This document shows, in pieces, positions 42,120 through 55,327 of a stretch of 64,000 nucleotides of DNA. Position 1 is the first letter of the stretch. Every line of letters begins with the position of its first letter. A model generated the notes under the pieces. That model saw only the letters and a program-made list of their open reading frames with translations. It made no database searches and was not told where the DNA came from. A program made the translations under genes and the position numbers. Source of the stretch: Gnetum montanum (Eukaryota; Streptophyta; Gnetopsida; Gnetales; Gnetaceae); contig MNCI01004505.1 in the NCBI GenBank assembly GCA_015680685.1, forward strand, positions 559,571 to 623,570, given 5' to 3'.

Positions 42120-43420
42120 TTTACTTTGGGATCTTGTTCATTTACCACACCAACAAAGAAAAGCTCATTAGAAAACTGATCTGATAATGGACTCTCCTCC
42201 TCCTTAATATCCCATCGTAACTAAGATAAGTATCAACTACCATGTTCTTGGTCTCCTTTCTGTCCACCATCGTAAGATTAAACTCTTGCAAGATTACCAA
42301 CCACCATATGATATGGGGGCTCATCATTAGTTTGTTCATGAGGAACTTGATAGCACTATGATCCATGTGCATAAACACTTTATATCCAAGAACATAGTGC
42401 CATCAATTCTTTCTCAGTGGTGGTGTAGTTTAGTTGTGCTCCCACAATGCTTCTACTTGTATAGTGAATGCAATATGGATGTTTCTGATTGTCCATTTGC
42501 ATGAGCATGGCTCCCAAAGCATAATTATATGCATCTATCATGATATGAAATGGTCTAGATCAATCAGGTTCTCATAGGATTGGTTTTTCCACAAGCTTCT
42601 AGCTGAGGTGCAGGAATGCATGCTCACATTCCTTGGTCCAAACAAATGGTGCATCTTTCTTTGTGAGCTTAAACAACAGTTTGGAAATCTCAGAAAAGTT
42701 CTTAATGAAGCACCAGTAATAGCCAATGTGTCCAAGGAATGACCTCACATCTTTAATAGTTTCCAATTTTCTAGTGATTCCTTGAATGATTTTTATCTTT
42801 TTAAAATCTACCTCAATCCCTTTGCTAGAAATATGGTGCCCGTGTACAATGCCCTCATGAACTATCAAATGGCTCTTTTTCTAGTTAAGCCTAAGGTTTG
42901 TCTCCATACATCTTTTAAGCACTTGGTTAAGATGGTCGAAGGCTTGCTCAAATGTATCCCCATAGGTGGAGTAGTCATTCATGAAGACCTTCATCTCGCT
43001 ACAGATTTGCTATTGGAAGACATTAAGGACTAAGCATTGAAATGTAGTAGGAGCATTACATAGGCCAAAAGGCATCTTTTTGCAAGCAAAAGTTCCTTAG
43101 GAACTTATAAATGTTGTTTTGGCCTTCTCTTCTACCATAATATAGATTTGGTTACAACTAGTATAATCATCCATAAAGTTGTAATAGAAATGCCCTACAA
43201 TTGTATCCAACACTTGGTCCAAAAATGACAAGTGATCTTTGTAGGCAGCCATGTTCAACAGCCTAAAATCTATGCAAACCATCCACTTTCCTCCTTTCTT
43301 TGACACTATGACAAGTGGGCTAATCCACTCACTATTTGCAATGGGATAAATTAGCCTCACTTCGAGGAGTTCCTCAATCTCCTCCTTGATGATCTATTTG
43401 AGCTTGGGGTTCAACCTCCT
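42120..43420 (-). pseudogene. Reverse transcriptase and RNase H of element F
   Basis: Minus strand: RLIYPIANSEWISPLVIVSK, KWMVCIDFRLLNMAAYKDHL, YYNFMDDYTSCNQI (first catalytic Asp region), VFMNDYSTYG (family FMDD box, first Asp changed to Asn), GIVHGHHISSKGIEVDFKKI, IKDVRSFLGHIGYYWCFIKN, and RNase H pieces IDAYNYALGAMLMQMDNQ and LNYTTTEKELMALC. The wording is that of the Athila/Tat branch of Ty3/gypsy. Stops and shifts break it into segments. Confidence 0.9.
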
Positions 43421-43849
43421 ATGTAGCTACCTCTTTGGTTTTATGGAAAAGTCTATGTACATTTGGTGCTAGCATATCCCGAGATCAATTCTTGTGAGCT
43501 CATGATATGACCAAGCAAAGGTTGTTGATCTTTTATTGACCACTTCTAATAGCTTTTTTTTTTTTTTTTTTGCAATGGAGCAAGAGTAACATTGATGATC
43601 ATTGACTTACTATTGTTCAAAAATGTATATTCCATCATAGCTAGTAGAACTTTCAACTCAAGGGGCTCTTCCTTAAAGGTTTCAAGGATTTCCAACTCTC
43701 TCCAATTGATTTCATTTTGTTCTTCAAAAAGTTAGTGATGGAATGCTCCAGTTGATTCATGCTTTCTACATAAGAGCTTGTGAGGCTCTTAGTTGGCTCC
43801 ATGCATAGTGTTGAGCTCTCCTCTATTTTAGATGTTAGCCATTGGGTGC
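43421..43849 (-). other. Linker between protease and RT in element F
   Basis: Low-information coding debris, including an 18-base T run (43554-43571). No domain recognised. Confidence 0.4.
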
Positions 43850-45060
43850 CCTCCTAATTTGTGGCTACTACGTACAAGAACCTTTCAATTTCTATGACAT
43901 CCACACACTTCCTGCATGCTATAAGTGTTGTGATTTTTATGATCCATAGTTTTTACACACAATGGCACCCTGTGTTACTATACACAATGCATGGAACATG
44001 CTTCTTCTCAATCTTACCAAATTCATTCTCCTTGTATATTTCCAAGAAGATATCTATTATCCCCAATCATGCATCAATGGTACTTAGCTATGCCCTTCCC
44101 ATAATGATAGGGAAGTTCCCTTTGTAGTTATCCACATGTATCTCCAAAAATTCAATAGGGTAGGACCACCCATAGCTAATGGTCACAATATCCTCCACTA
44201 ATCCCAAGGAAATAGTGATGGACTAGTTTTTCAACTCTAAGTAAATGTTGCTCTTTTTTTGTGGAGGTAGGTTCCAGGCTTTGTAAATCTCTTGTGAGAT
44301 CAAGTTAACTCTAGAGCTTGAATCCAAAAGTGCTTTACAAGGTTCATTATCGATGATTTGCAAGTAAATGAGGGGACTCCCAAGATCATTTCTTCCTAGG
44401 AAGGTGGTTAGCCTTAATCCAATTAGTGACTACATGGGTTAACATTATAGTATGCAATTTGAAGGCATTTTGGTTTGAAGGGTTCTTGAAAGATATTTCA
44501 AAGGAGGTTGGAGAAGTAGGATCAATAGCTGTAGGTGCCCATGAGGGCCTTGTTGGATTTTTGGTTATGAAGAATGGTCTTTTTTTGAGACTTAGTGTCA
44601 AAACCACTCAATTGAGGAGTTGGCTATAAGTTCACAGTCCTTGTGGCATTTTTTTGATGCAACTAGGATGGTATTTTCCCCTATATAGATGGAGCCAGTG
44701 GTAAAGGAGTTGAGGACAGAGGTGCAGGAGTAGAAGGATGAGGAAGGTAATAAGGAAATGGGAACTCCCCCATTAGAGATGGTACTCTATAATATTCAGG
44801 AGGGTAGTAATGGTGTGGGAAGGAAGCATGATTGAAAGCATCATGTGGTGAGATTGGTTGCTAAACATGGTACTCATACGGATTTGGCTGGCAGTAAGGG
44901 TATTGTTACCTTAGAGGTGGCATCACACATGACTATGGGTGTTTCCACTATTGATATTACTCATGAGACTAAGATGACACTCCACTCAGATAATAGGCTT
45001 GTTGGTTGAACTATCGATAGTTACCTTGGGGATAAGGCAACCTCTTGGGTATTTTCCATT
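43850..45060 (-). pseudogene. Protease and Pro-rich linker of element F
   Basis: From about 45060 down: basic and Pro-rich linker (YYLPHPSTPAPLSSTPLPLA), KSQKKTILHNQKS, then ALLDSSSRVNLISQEIYKAW (active site DSG changed to DSS) and IPLGLVEDI-like and FPIIMGRA segments near 44100-44250. Same organisation as in D and E. Position right after gag and before RT fits the aspartic protease. Confidence 0.85.
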
Positions 45061-47025
45061 TTTCCAAGCGAGGATTCAAAGCATATGCATTGGGTTCTTA
45101 AAAGTGTGATAAAATTGGGAAACATCCCTTAGGATGTTCATATTGATAGATGTCACACCCGTCATCATCTGATTTAGAATTCACAACCTCCTCTACTGCA
45201 ACAGCTTTTCCTTTGTCCTTATGATGGGCATATTTAGCTTCCTTTTTCTTCCTTCTGTCACGATGACTACCTTCGTATTCTTTGTTCTCCTCAGCAATTC
45301 TTAGAGTAGTTTGAAATTTTTTGTCCAAGAAGTCCCACATTTTGTCAACCTTAGTCGATATCTCAGTGAAAGATTTTTGTATTGGCAAGGTTCTTCATTG
45401 CACCACTTCATCAAGTGATGCCTCCTTCTCATTGTCACAAAATTGAACCTCCCTCTTATGGAAGGAACAATCCCTATTGTACTTCTCTATAATTTTTCTC
45501 TTTTTTAGCTCCCCCTCTTTTTCAGCCACTTACTCAATTATCTTTTAGATCTGATGGACCCTTAGCTTTGAAAGCCTTCCTTGGACATAGATCCCAAGGG
45601 TTCTTCTTGTTTTAATTCAAAGCCCATCTATGATATGACATAGCTGCTTCCTTTGAGAATAGTCATGGCCTAGGCATCAGTGCAACAAAGAGTAATACTT
45701 GTTCATGGCAGCATCCAAGGATTCATGAGTTCTTTATTTCCATTCTTGGATTTACCTCCTCAAGTTGGACACTTGGGAGTACATCTAATAATTGTCATTG
45801 AATAGTTCAAGCATTGTACTCCACCTCTAAATGGATTCTGGTGCCAAGAACTAGTACCAACTTTTAGCTTCTTTGATTAGGATTCTTGCGAATAGTTTCA
45901 ATTTTTGCCATTCATTTTCCATGTTCTGTAAAACATAGGCATTTTGAAAAGCTTGCAAGTGGTTTTGAGGATTTGAATTATATCACCCTTTGAACTTAGG
46001 AATTATTCATATCCAACCATTTTATGTGGCTATCTTTCACGTGTTGTGTTGGTATCCTAACTACCTCCAAAATTTGTAACATGTTCCTTGTAGTAAGAAA
46101 GGGCTCATCATAGTCATAACATTCCCTGTGGCCCCTATCATGGCCATGATGCCTATGATGATCCCTGCTATCCCTTATTTCTCTATGATAGTCCTCCCTT
46201 GATTTCTTGTGCCCTTGGTCTTTACTATTTTGGTGGGATTTACAATCATCTCCATCATGTTGATGAATTCCATCATGATTTTTGTGGCATTTGCAGCTCC
46301 AGTCAAAGTTGAAGGAGGAAGATGATGAGGATGATGAAGGTGAGGAGGAAGGAGAGCCAACACCAGAACGATGCCTACTACTCTCTCTTCTTTGGTGCCT
46401 ACCCTAATCATCATGTGTGTCCTTTTTGTGGTGCTTGTCATTGTTTCTACCTTGACTTCCTTCCTTTTAAAGCCCCTTGGTCTTGGAATCCATTATTCCC
46501 AGAACCAGGGTTGTCTATAGTGGATTGTAGACACCAATTAAGGGTCTCCTCATCGAAGAGGGGACAAAATTCTATGTACTAAGATGTTCCTGAAAAGAAT
46601 TCCTCTCCTTCCTTGTGCGTTTGCAAGTACAAGTGGGTAGAAATAATTTTTCCCTTAAAAGCTTTATATCATGCTTCCATCTACCTATCCTTCTTCTTTT
46701 CTTCCTATGTGGGATGATAATTTCAATAGGCATGATCTTGTACTTCATACTCAATTTTGAGTCTTGCAATGCTCGATTTGATGAGATTGTTGAGTAGAAT
46801 TATAGGAATAGATCAGTTAGGGGGCAACATGATGTTGCCCTCCATGTTCCTCCACCATAGTTGTTCATTTTGGTGCAGGGTGAAGGTGAAGTTTAGAGTA
46901 TAAGCATCCATATGAGTATAGATCACCTTGAACTATTGGGGCATGGGTGGTTTCGAGCCTTTTTACCTTGGATTAGAATCACCTAGAAATGGTCGTGGAG
47001 AGTCTTCCCTGTGAGAAGAAGACAT
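45061..47025 (-). pseudogene. gag of element F with N-terminal head domain
   Basis: Starts MSSSHREDSPRPFLGDSNPR at 47025, about 130 bases after the primer site. The head (about 47025-46560) reads YTHMDAYTLNFTFTLHQNEQ, LWWRNMEGNIMLP and is shared with E and the G array. A His/Arg/Ser-rich linker follows (SSRHRSGVGSPSSSPSSSS), then the Retrotrans_gag region (about 45560-46080) with heavy decay, a charged helix, and 45098-45388 open: TEISTKVDKMWDFLDKKFQT ... CDIYQYEHPKGCFPILSHF, the C-terminal Cys/His motif. Confidence 0.8.
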
Positions 47026-47154
47026 GTTAGTGTTTGGGAAATAGTGTGCTTTACTCTTATTTTTGATTTTAATGATTTTTAGCATGAAGGTCCTTTACAA
47101 TGATGTTCTATGTTTTCAATATCTTGTCTATGTAGTGCACTTAGCTAACTAAAA

Positions 47155-47172
47155 TCCCTGACAATGGTTCCA
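47155..47172 (-). promoter_or_regulatory. Primer-binding site of element F
   Basis: Minus strand TGGAACCATTGTCAGGGA, one base from the LTR; decayed tRNA-Asp complement. Confidence 0.75.
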
Positions 47173-47173
47173 A

Positions 47174-48014
47174 TGATGAGTGGTAGGTACCCCCTATGCC
47201 TAACATATGAATCATGAGCATTCACTAGCAATTCAGTCAAATTCCATGGACTTTAGTCTTCCAAATGCATGATAACCAAGCTAGCGATCCTAATGTTGTG
47301 ATCGTTGTCTTCTTAGTTACACCTATGTAAGTGCAAGTGTATGGTTAAGTGTAACTAAGGTACATGATTTGTATAATTTTATATTTTTATCTCTTTTATC
47401 CTAAGTGTAAAACAAAGTAATTAAGTATTAATTAACCTAATAAATTGGCTAAGATCCTAAGCTATGTCTTAACATAAGTATCTAGTCCCACCTACCGTAC
47501 ACATCTTGAGCATGCTACAACGTTGCTAGGTTACCAAGTGTAAGCACTACTGGGATTACCAAGTGCTAACATTATGCTTGAGATGGTTGTACTTATGTGT
47601 ATTAATTAATCATAATTAATTAACTAAGAACATGAAAGTAAATTACGTGAACATTAAAGTGCATTAAAGTAAATATTAAACTATTTCCAAATTCTGCAAA
47701 GTATTTCAAGAAGTTCATCTTTATTACCACTATATTGAAGTATTCAAGTACATTAGTTCTTCAATAAGGATCCGTACACTTCTTGACTCATACAGTGGAC
47801 ACTTAGAAAATTTTCTAACTATTATGACTACAAACTACAAGAACTTCATTAAGCTATGAAATAACCAATGCTAGAAATGCAATGGGTGCACGCATTTATA
47901 TAGGTAGATCAAGATGCCACATCGACGCATATGCATTGATGCATAGATCATGCATCAATGGGAGGGGATGCATCGACACATGCCTGTGGACATAGCCCAT
48001 ATGAGGATTCATCA
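47174..48014 (-). repeat. 5' LTR of element F (841 bp)
   Basis: Plus strand TGATGAGTGGTAGGTACC ... GGATTCATCA. TATA region 'atttatatagg' (minus CCTATATAAAT) at about 47894-47904. U3 holds several GATGCAT/ATCGATGCAT-type palindromes instead of the GATATC words of A, B and E. Confidence 0.9.
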
Positions 48015-48099
48015 CCATCCTTAAACCTCCAAACAAAAAGAAATTAATATTATAGAAAACAAAATAATTGTTTAGCTTTTACTAGGATCTTTTTTACTT

Positions 48100-48960
48100 A
48101 AAGCTTTACCTGAAAAGTAATATCTTTAAGAATGTGGTATTTAACCCCTAAAGAGATATCATAGTTGTGCTCTTGCTATTGGAAAGTAATTTCATACCAA
48201 ATCTTCCAAATATAGTGGAGAATAAGTGATCAAAGACAATTCCAAATGCAAAAAAAAAAAAAAACAAAGTAGACAAAGAAGGTTGATCCTAAAGAATGAC
48301 TTCATTGATGCTTGGTTGAAAGTTATTATAAATTATGGATGTCCATTTTGAAGCATGCTAAGCATTAAGACACTTAAGAAAAAACATGATAAAATGAATC
48401 TTCACTTTTGCAAAGAGAACATTAAGGAGAAACATTTCTCATATGTTTAAGATCAGTGCTAATAGAAAGACCTTGATAAATAAGATATCATAAAAAATAT
48501 AAAATGGAGGAAATATAAAAGGTCTCTAGATATATTTTATTTTTCCATCCAAAAGTGTGATAATAAGTACATTTCCTAGGCCTTATTAAATTTGTTATGA
48601 ATAATCATTCTTTATAGTAATCTCATAAGCAACTTTGGAATTAAAAGGAAAAACAAATATACCAAACCTCCAAAAAATTATTTGAAAAAGCTTGATGGAA
48701 ATTGTTGTCAACTTATTCTCAAGATTAGAAATTAAATTTTTAAAATTCTTAATTTCTTAAAAGAAAAAGAAAATATAGAAATAAATGTTAGTTTGAAAGA
48801 AGTACCCTGACAATCTTTACTTAGGGCCTATCAAAAAGGTCCTAAACATTCCATGATAAAACTAATGTTAAGATGTGGGAAAGGAAGTTGTCATTCGTGA
48901 TTTTTCATGCTAAGCATTTGTCTCACAATTTGTAACAACCCATATCTTCGTAAACGTTGG
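48100..48960 (-). pseudogene. LINE ORF2 C-terminal fragment (zf-RVT region)
   Basis: Minus strand reads KVKIHFIMFFLKCLNA and NNFQPSINEVIL, then a Trp-rich stretch of the kind WNCLWSLILHYIWKIWYE in another frame. This is the reverse-transcriptase-associated zinc-binding region at the end of plant LINE ORF2. The same block is present at 51850-52010. Heavily decayed, no tail or target duplication found. Confidence 0.55.
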
Positions 48961-50880
48961 TAACCTTGCTATTTTATAAGTAGATGTATATTAATTTGAT
49001 TCATGTGCTTAGATTTTTGTATGGATTATGAATTATGTAGTAACAATGAGAACTTATCATATTTCTTTATATAAGATGTTTTAGAAAATATAATTATGGT
49101 TTTAGACTATCATTGATGTAAGATTTCTTTTAGTGGATGCTTTAAATCTTTATTACTTGTATATATATTCATCTTAATATTAAAAGATATAACTTGTTCC
49201 CATTATCTCGTCATTTTATCTCCTCTTCCTCTTGGTCATGGCTTAACCATACTTTCTTTCACTATGTTAGAATGAATCAATTTCATTACTCTACCATGAT
49301 CAACCTTTGTTATCTGTTTTTACCTCACCTAATGCTCTTCGTCCTAAGGATAGGAAGGAGGGTGTTACACAATCCATGTTACTAATAAATGAAAAAGTCC
49401 TATATAATATAAAAACATTTAGAATATTAGTAAAAGTAGACAGAGAAGGAGATACCTTTGGGTTATTAAATTAAAAGTAGTATATGCAAAGGAAGAGCAC
49501 ACAAAATTCTTAGTACATCTTTATTGTTGTTGCCAGCACATATGTATGCTCATGTCCATACACGCGCCCATCACATGGAACATGTATGGATCATGGAAAA
49601 AATTATTAAAAAAATTCTAACTCTTTCTATAGAAAGAAAAAATTGAAAAACCAAAATACTTAACTTTAGAGGTTAAACTTGCAACCTCTATTTTATTTTT
49701 TGAAATCTATATCACTACACTACTCACCTTGGTTATGATCAAATTAATTTTTTACATTATTTATATATGTGTTTCTAGGTTTTAGGGACACATAACCATG
49801 ATAGATGATGGTCATCAAATATGCATGCACTGATAGTGTTGCATTAAATACATACTAAGAATGTTTTTATGCTCTTTCTTATCTATAGGCCTCTTATTTG
49901 TGTTAGACTGTGTGAAATCCATTTGCATCAATATTTGCATTACTAGTTCCTGCTAAAACTTGCTTGTTTTCCTAAAGAGGAATTCTCTTTAGATATCAAG
50001 AGTTTACTAGAACCTATAGAATTAAAAGGATTTGTAAAAGGTTAAGAACTTATTGAAGAAGATTTCATTTATGCTTACTAAAAACTACAATTATTTATCT
50101 TTTGTAAATATTGTTGTTTCTTTTTCTCATGGATAATTTTTTTTATTGATAATAGGAAAAATTCCAATAATATGGTTTTCATGATAAAAATAGTTGTAAC
50201 ATCCTCACAAATTATAGTATATAATTTTAGAGAAAAATTACTAATTGCTAGCCTTGATTTTTAATTCTGTCTTTCTCTATTGTTACTCAATCTCTATAAA
50301 ATAATATGTGTGTTGCACAACATTTAGTAATGTTTTTGACTTTGTCTTTAGGATTGTGCCAATGCTACTAATAATTTTTCTTTCAACACCTTAAAAAATA
50401 AGAGAAATATTTTCTAATTCAATCTAGGAAAGAATTTTATAGTAATCAAAAGAATAGGGATCAAAATCCACTCTTCATTTTCAAGCAACAAAAGTATTAC
50501 ATTAATCCATAAAATCTTTAAGATCTAATGATTTCAAAACCATTTTAGAATTAGCCAATTTGACAAAAAAAAAAAATATTTTGAAAAATATTAGGCATGC
50601 AAAACATTAATTCCATAGTGTTCAATAATAACATGAATCACTAGTGTAAAACCCTTTTTTGAGTGAATAAATCCAATAATCTTTATAATCTTTGCAATTG
50701 TAGAGACATTAGAATTTTCCATCTTGAGATTATTCCTCACTAAAAAAATTTTGTTGTAATCAATTCACAAGAAACCATTGATATTGAAAAACCTTGTCAA
50801 TGTTATAAAGTTAAATAAATAAACCTAATTAGGATAACCATAAACTTCAATGGAGCAATCACAACTAACTAGGATGATCC
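48961..50880. other. No gene recognised; AT-rich
   Basis: A purine tract 'ggaaggaggg' precedes TGTTACAC at 49363, and TGTAACA occurs at 50195-50201, which could be LTR ends, but no target duplication or paired copy supports it. Open frames are short and featureless. Confidence 0.3.
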
Positions 50881-51405
50881 CATAATTGAGTAGGGTTCTT
50901 ATACCTTCTTGAAGAACTAGGGAAATATTTTATGAGTCCAACTAAGGAACACTTATCACATTAACATGTTAGACTTATCCTACTCATAACTACCTCAACT
51001 CCTATAAATATTAGCCCTCTCTAAAGGGTTTCTCATATTATTGTAATATTTGATCAAAATTTTTTATCTAAAAATAATTTTATGCAAATTTCTGCTACAA
51101 ATGGTGCTCATATCGAGGCTAATTATACTTAGGTTCTTTTCTTTTTCTAGTTACTCTTACTCTTTCAATGATCTTTACATTTTCAACATATCCTTTCTTC
51201 CTAGGAATTATTTGTGTTCTTTATTAATGAAAATTTAGAACAATTGTCCTAAGCCATAAGAGATTATCATTAAATTGATTAGTTGACTAATGCTTCTAAT
51301 TTTCTTCATTATTTTTCTAAACAAGTAGAAAATTGGTGGATTCTTATGTCTATGCATAAATCTAATTTTAGTAAAGATATCTCTTTTCTTCAAAATGTTA
51401 GGGGG
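50881..51405. other. LTR-like debris, unresolved
   Basis: 'ctcctataaatattagccc' near 51000 looks like a promoter TATA with following transcript start, and a purine tract 'ttaggggg' ends the stretch at 51405. Ends could not be paired. Confidence 0.3.
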
Positions 51406-51665
51406 TGTTAGACCCTAAAATATAAATATATTAAAAATAAAAATTTAAATAACAAAAGAAGAGAAGAACTCTAAAGAAGAGAAAAAATAAAACAGCAAAA
51501 AGAAAAGACCTAACATTTTTTAGCATGCCTTTTTAGGTTTTCATCCTTACAACTAATCTTGATATCCTCCCCTCTAGGGTAGGAAAAGAATCAGACCTTG
51601 CCCTTATCCATAAGCATCCAAATGGGTTTTCACTTCCTACTAAAAGCTTCCTATTAAGAAAAAAG
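51406..51665 (+). repeat. Dispersed repeat, partner of 19692-19982
   Basis: TGTTAGACCCTAAAA after a purine tract, then 'ttttcatccttacaac' and 'aggaaaagaatcagaccttg' shared with the 19692 copy. Confidence 0.55.
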
Positions 51666-51689
51666 AGAAACTAAAGAGAAAAATGTTTA

Positions 51690-53300
51690 GAAATTTAGTT
51701 GAAGCATCAACTGTTAAATGATATCACCTTGAACCAAGAAGGGAAGAGAATTACCTAGAGAATCTTTGTGAAAAACCATATTATATTGAAACTTCTAGAT
51801 GACATAAAGAATAGTGGATGAAAGTAACTCTAAGTATGAATTAGAAATCCTTGAAGTTAACAAGTGTCACTAAATAAAACTTCATCTAAGCTTGGTTGAA
51901 AACCATGTAAATACTTGCTACACCAAGTCCAAGAGCTACGAGCAAGGGAACAAGTAAAAAAAACAATGAATGAATGTATTTTCAATGTTGTAGACAAGAC
52001 ATACTAGGTCATGAACATCCAAATGACTATTGAATACTAATAGGTAAATCTTGATGAATTAAATACCCTAGAAAATGTTTAATCTTTGAAGGCGTAGTGG
52101 AATTCCATATCTTCTAAATTTCTTGCTACCATAAGTGCACAGTCTAATTAACCTTTCAAAGATACTTAAACCTTGGCCAAATATCAGTATTAGAACTAAC
52201 AATAGCATACATCATCTTGGACTAATATGGAAAAATATGATAATCATTAATCTAAGAAAAATTAATAAAATCTTTATGATAATTTTGAATAGTTATACTT
52301 CTATCCAAAAGATCAAAAAATGTGGACTTTCTAGAAATATTAATGTCATTGAGACTTTGATGCTCATACTAAGAAATCCATTGATTATGAATAGAAAGAA
52401 ATAAAAAGGAGGCAATGCTAAGCTTATACCATGTACTACAAAGGCATGGACACTTAATAATCCATGGTTCATTATGTATGTGAAGCCACTAAGGAGAAAT
52501 CTTATCAATTATAGAGGTAGAAATAGCAATATTATTGAAGTTTCAGAAATCACTCATAAAACTCGAAGCCTTTTAAATGTGCTTTATGATAATAGAACCT
52601 AATATAGTAATATCTTTTCAAAAATGACCTAATTAAAAAATGAGTATTTTCTCGTAATTAAAAGGATACTCTTATGGAAAATAAAATAATATTGCACTCA
52701 TAACAATTCACCAATCCTAATCCACTATCCTCTTTGTGAGAAGTGCAAATGTTCCAAGCAATGCAATAAAATCCTTTTCTATAATGATTACTACTCTAAA
52801 ATAAATTTTGCTAGAACTGATCAATGCGATGATATGCAAAAAGACTAGGAACCCAACATAAAGAATAATACACATAAGTAGCTTGAAAGATATGCTTACA
52901 ACCAATAAACTTACTAACCATTGAAAGCTTCTTCTCCTTCCACTTAATAATTTTTGGCTCAATTTTCTTCACTATAAGATCCAACAAAGAAAAGAGAAAT
53001 GCCTAAAAATTTGAAAACATCTAACTTTTCCAAAGAATGCCTATATTAAGTTGAAGGTGATTCTTGAAACCCCTTGTTGCAAAAAATAGAAGATTTTAAC
53101 TAATTAATCTAAGATCCTGAAAGTTTTTAATACTAATCAAAATAATAAAAAAACAATCTACAATAGCTTTGCTATTTTTTATCATAACAAAGGAGTCATC
53201 TATAAAATGCATATTTAATAAAATGGGAACATTATTTTCAACACAACCATAAAACTCATACTTTAGAAACCAGTAACATAATGGAATTCAAGGAGACAAT
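51690..53300 (-). pseudogene. LINE ORF2 fragment (RT C-terminus and zf-RVT)
   Basis: Minus strand from about 53220: MHFIDDSFVM (family [F/Y]ADD box changed to FIDD), SKSIVDC-like text, LEKLDVFKFLGISLFFVGSY, then in shifting frames the CWVPSLFAYHRIDQFLQN-type and RKGF-HCIAWN-type thumb blocks (52700-52990), HNEPWIIKCPCLCSTWYK near 52450 and FQPSLDEVLFSDTC near 51880. This is the order of plant LINE ORF2. Many stops. It is homologous to the piece at 48100-48960 in its last part. Confidence 0.65.
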
Positions 53301-54344
53301 ATAGGCTTATGTAGGTATCATTTATTCAAATGTAAAGAGGATTAAGAAGGATGCATATGAATATTAGGAAAGAATTATAAAGTTCAATAATAAGTTCAAT
53401 GGAGATTATGGTTTCATCATTTCATGAGGACTACATGTTCCAGTACTCCTAAGTACCTAATTATCTCATTTGAAGTATGCAAGCCATTAAACTTCTTAGA
53501 AGAAGGACAAATTTTAGAATAAAAGGTCAAGTTTTAGGGGTCTAACTACAAATTCTTGAAGACAAATGAATATGAAATGTTATCTTTATGTAGGAAACCA
53601 CTTGGCCCAAGATTATCCTTAAGTCCACTAAATAAAAATGGTGATAAAGATTGGGATGAGAAGAATAGGTTGAATGCACTTAAGTGTCAAGATTCTGCTT
53701 AATTACAAGTGATAAATGGAACTAATCAAGAAGAATAAATCTTGAAACATTGGAGTAGATATCTTAGATTTTGGGAATTATGAAGAGAAATGTTGAAGGA
53801 GACCAAGGGTGAAAGATTTAATCTTCATCCAATGTAAATGGTACCGATAATAATTTCTTAAAAGGAGATGAATACATTGGTTGACATAGATGTTAGCCAT
53901 AACTAACTCACTTCAAATATTCTTTATGATCTTAAGTTGCTAGTATTAGCCACTACATCTTGTGATTTGGCTAAGTATTACTTCATCAGGTGGGTAGGAA
54001 TGATGAAGAGTATCTTGATATAGGTTGATTAATGAAGTGAAGAGTTGAAATTTTACATTTTAGATATGGATTTCTTACAAGTCATTCTTAGACAAAATTT
54101 TCTTAAAAAAAAGTGCTATTTGTTCCACATTTTAACATCTTATATATCTCCCATAAGGATTCTATCATGACAAGAAATCTTACATAGATTTCATTCTTTA
54201 ATTCAAATTTTTCAGATGTATTTCAATAAGTTATTTTTAATTTTATAATTTAAATAATAGGATTATATTATTTCGTTATTGAAGTGGATATAATCTACTT
54301 CTTAAAGTTTTATATCCTTTGCTTCTTACTAGTATTGATGCTAA
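53301..54344. other. No feature recognised
   Basis: AT-rich left flank of element E; may contain further decayed LINE sequence, but I could not read any motif. Confidence 0.35.
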
Positions 54345-54349
54345 GTCAT

Positions 54350-54525
54350 TGATGAGTGGCGAGGTACCCCTACACTCAACCATATGAATACGAGCGTTTC
54401 ACGCATGATCTGGTCAAAATCCAAGGATTAAGTGCTTACGCGCCTTAATGGAACACTCAAGGTTAATCAATTGTTGTCTTCCCAAACTTACTTGTATTGT
54501 CACAGTTGTATGGTTAAGTAAGCTT
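54350..54525 (-). repeat. 3' LTR of element E, partial
   Basis: TGATGAGTGGCGAGGTACCC to 'tatggttaagtaagctt', matching 60190-60365, then gap. Confidence 0.9.
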
Positions 54526-55327
54526 NNNNNNNNNNNNNNNNNNNNNNNNNNNNNNNNNNNNNNNNNNNNNNNNNNNNNNNNNNNNNNNNNNNNNNNNNNN
54601 NNNNNNNNNNNNNNNNNNNNNNNNNNNNNNNNNNNNNNNNNNNNNNNNNNNNNNNNNNNNNNNNNNNNNNNNNNNNNNNNNNNNNNNNNNNNNNNNNNNN
54701 NNNNNNNNNNNNNNNNNNNNNNNNNNNNNNNNNNNNNNNNNNNNNNNNNNNNNNNNNNNNNNNNNNNNNNNNNNNNNNNNNNNNNNNNNNNNNNNNNNNN
54801 NNNNNNNNNNNNNNNNNNNNNNNNNNNNNNNNNNNNNNNNNNNNNNNNNNNNNNNNNNNNNNNNNNNNNNNNNNNNNNNNNNNNNNNNNNNNNNNNNNNN
54901 NNNNNNNNNNNNNNNNNNNNNNNNNNNNNNNNNNNNNNNNNNNNNNNNNNNNNNNNNNNNNNNNNNNNNNNNNNNNNNNNNNNNNNNNNNNNNNNNNNNN
55001 NNNNNNNNNNNNNNNNNNNNNNNNNNNNNNNNNNNNNNNNNNNNNNNNNNNNNNNNNNNNNNNNNNNNNNNNNNNNNNNNNNNNNNNNNNNNNNNNNNNN
55101 NNNNNNNNNNNNNNNNNNNNNNNNNNNNNNNNNNNNNNNNNNNNNNNNNNNNNNNNNNNNNNNNNNNNNNNNNNNNNNNNNNNNNNNNNNNNNNNNNNNN
55201 NNNNNNNNNNNNNNNNNNNNNNNNNNNNNNNNNNNNNNNNNNNNNNNNNNNNNNNNNNNNNNNNNNNNNNNNNNNNNNNNNNNNNNNNNNNNNNNNNNNN
55301 NNNNNNNNNNNNNNNNNNNNNNNNNNN
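54526..55327. other. Assembly gap (802 N)
   Basis: Run of N hiding the rest of the E 3' LTR and its junction. A gap lies at the same place in element D, suggesting a sequence feature that is hard to assemble or collapsed LTR repeats. Confidence 1.

Larger units (their letters stand above)
35301..48014 (-). mobile_element. Element F: near-complete LTR retrotransposon with gag, PR, RT-RNase H, IN and 3' ORF
   Basis: Right (5') LTR 47174-48014, left (3') LTR 35301-35876 truncated at its outer end. Order on the minus strand: primer site, gag with N-terminal head, protease, RT, RNase H, integrase, untranslated region, intron-like segment, 3' ORF, polypurine tract. This is the Ty3/gypsy domain order with an extra 3' ORF, as in Athila/Tat-type plant elements. 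It is the only family copy here with pol and thus the type of element that could mobilise A, B, D and E. Bases ccatc follow 48014; the matching left duplication is lost. Confidence 0.9.

Noticed and set aside
49363-50201. TGTTACA ... TGTAACA as a solo LTR
   Set aside because: The inverted ends are perfect over seven bases and a purine tract precedes, but flanking five bases differ and no second copy is present.
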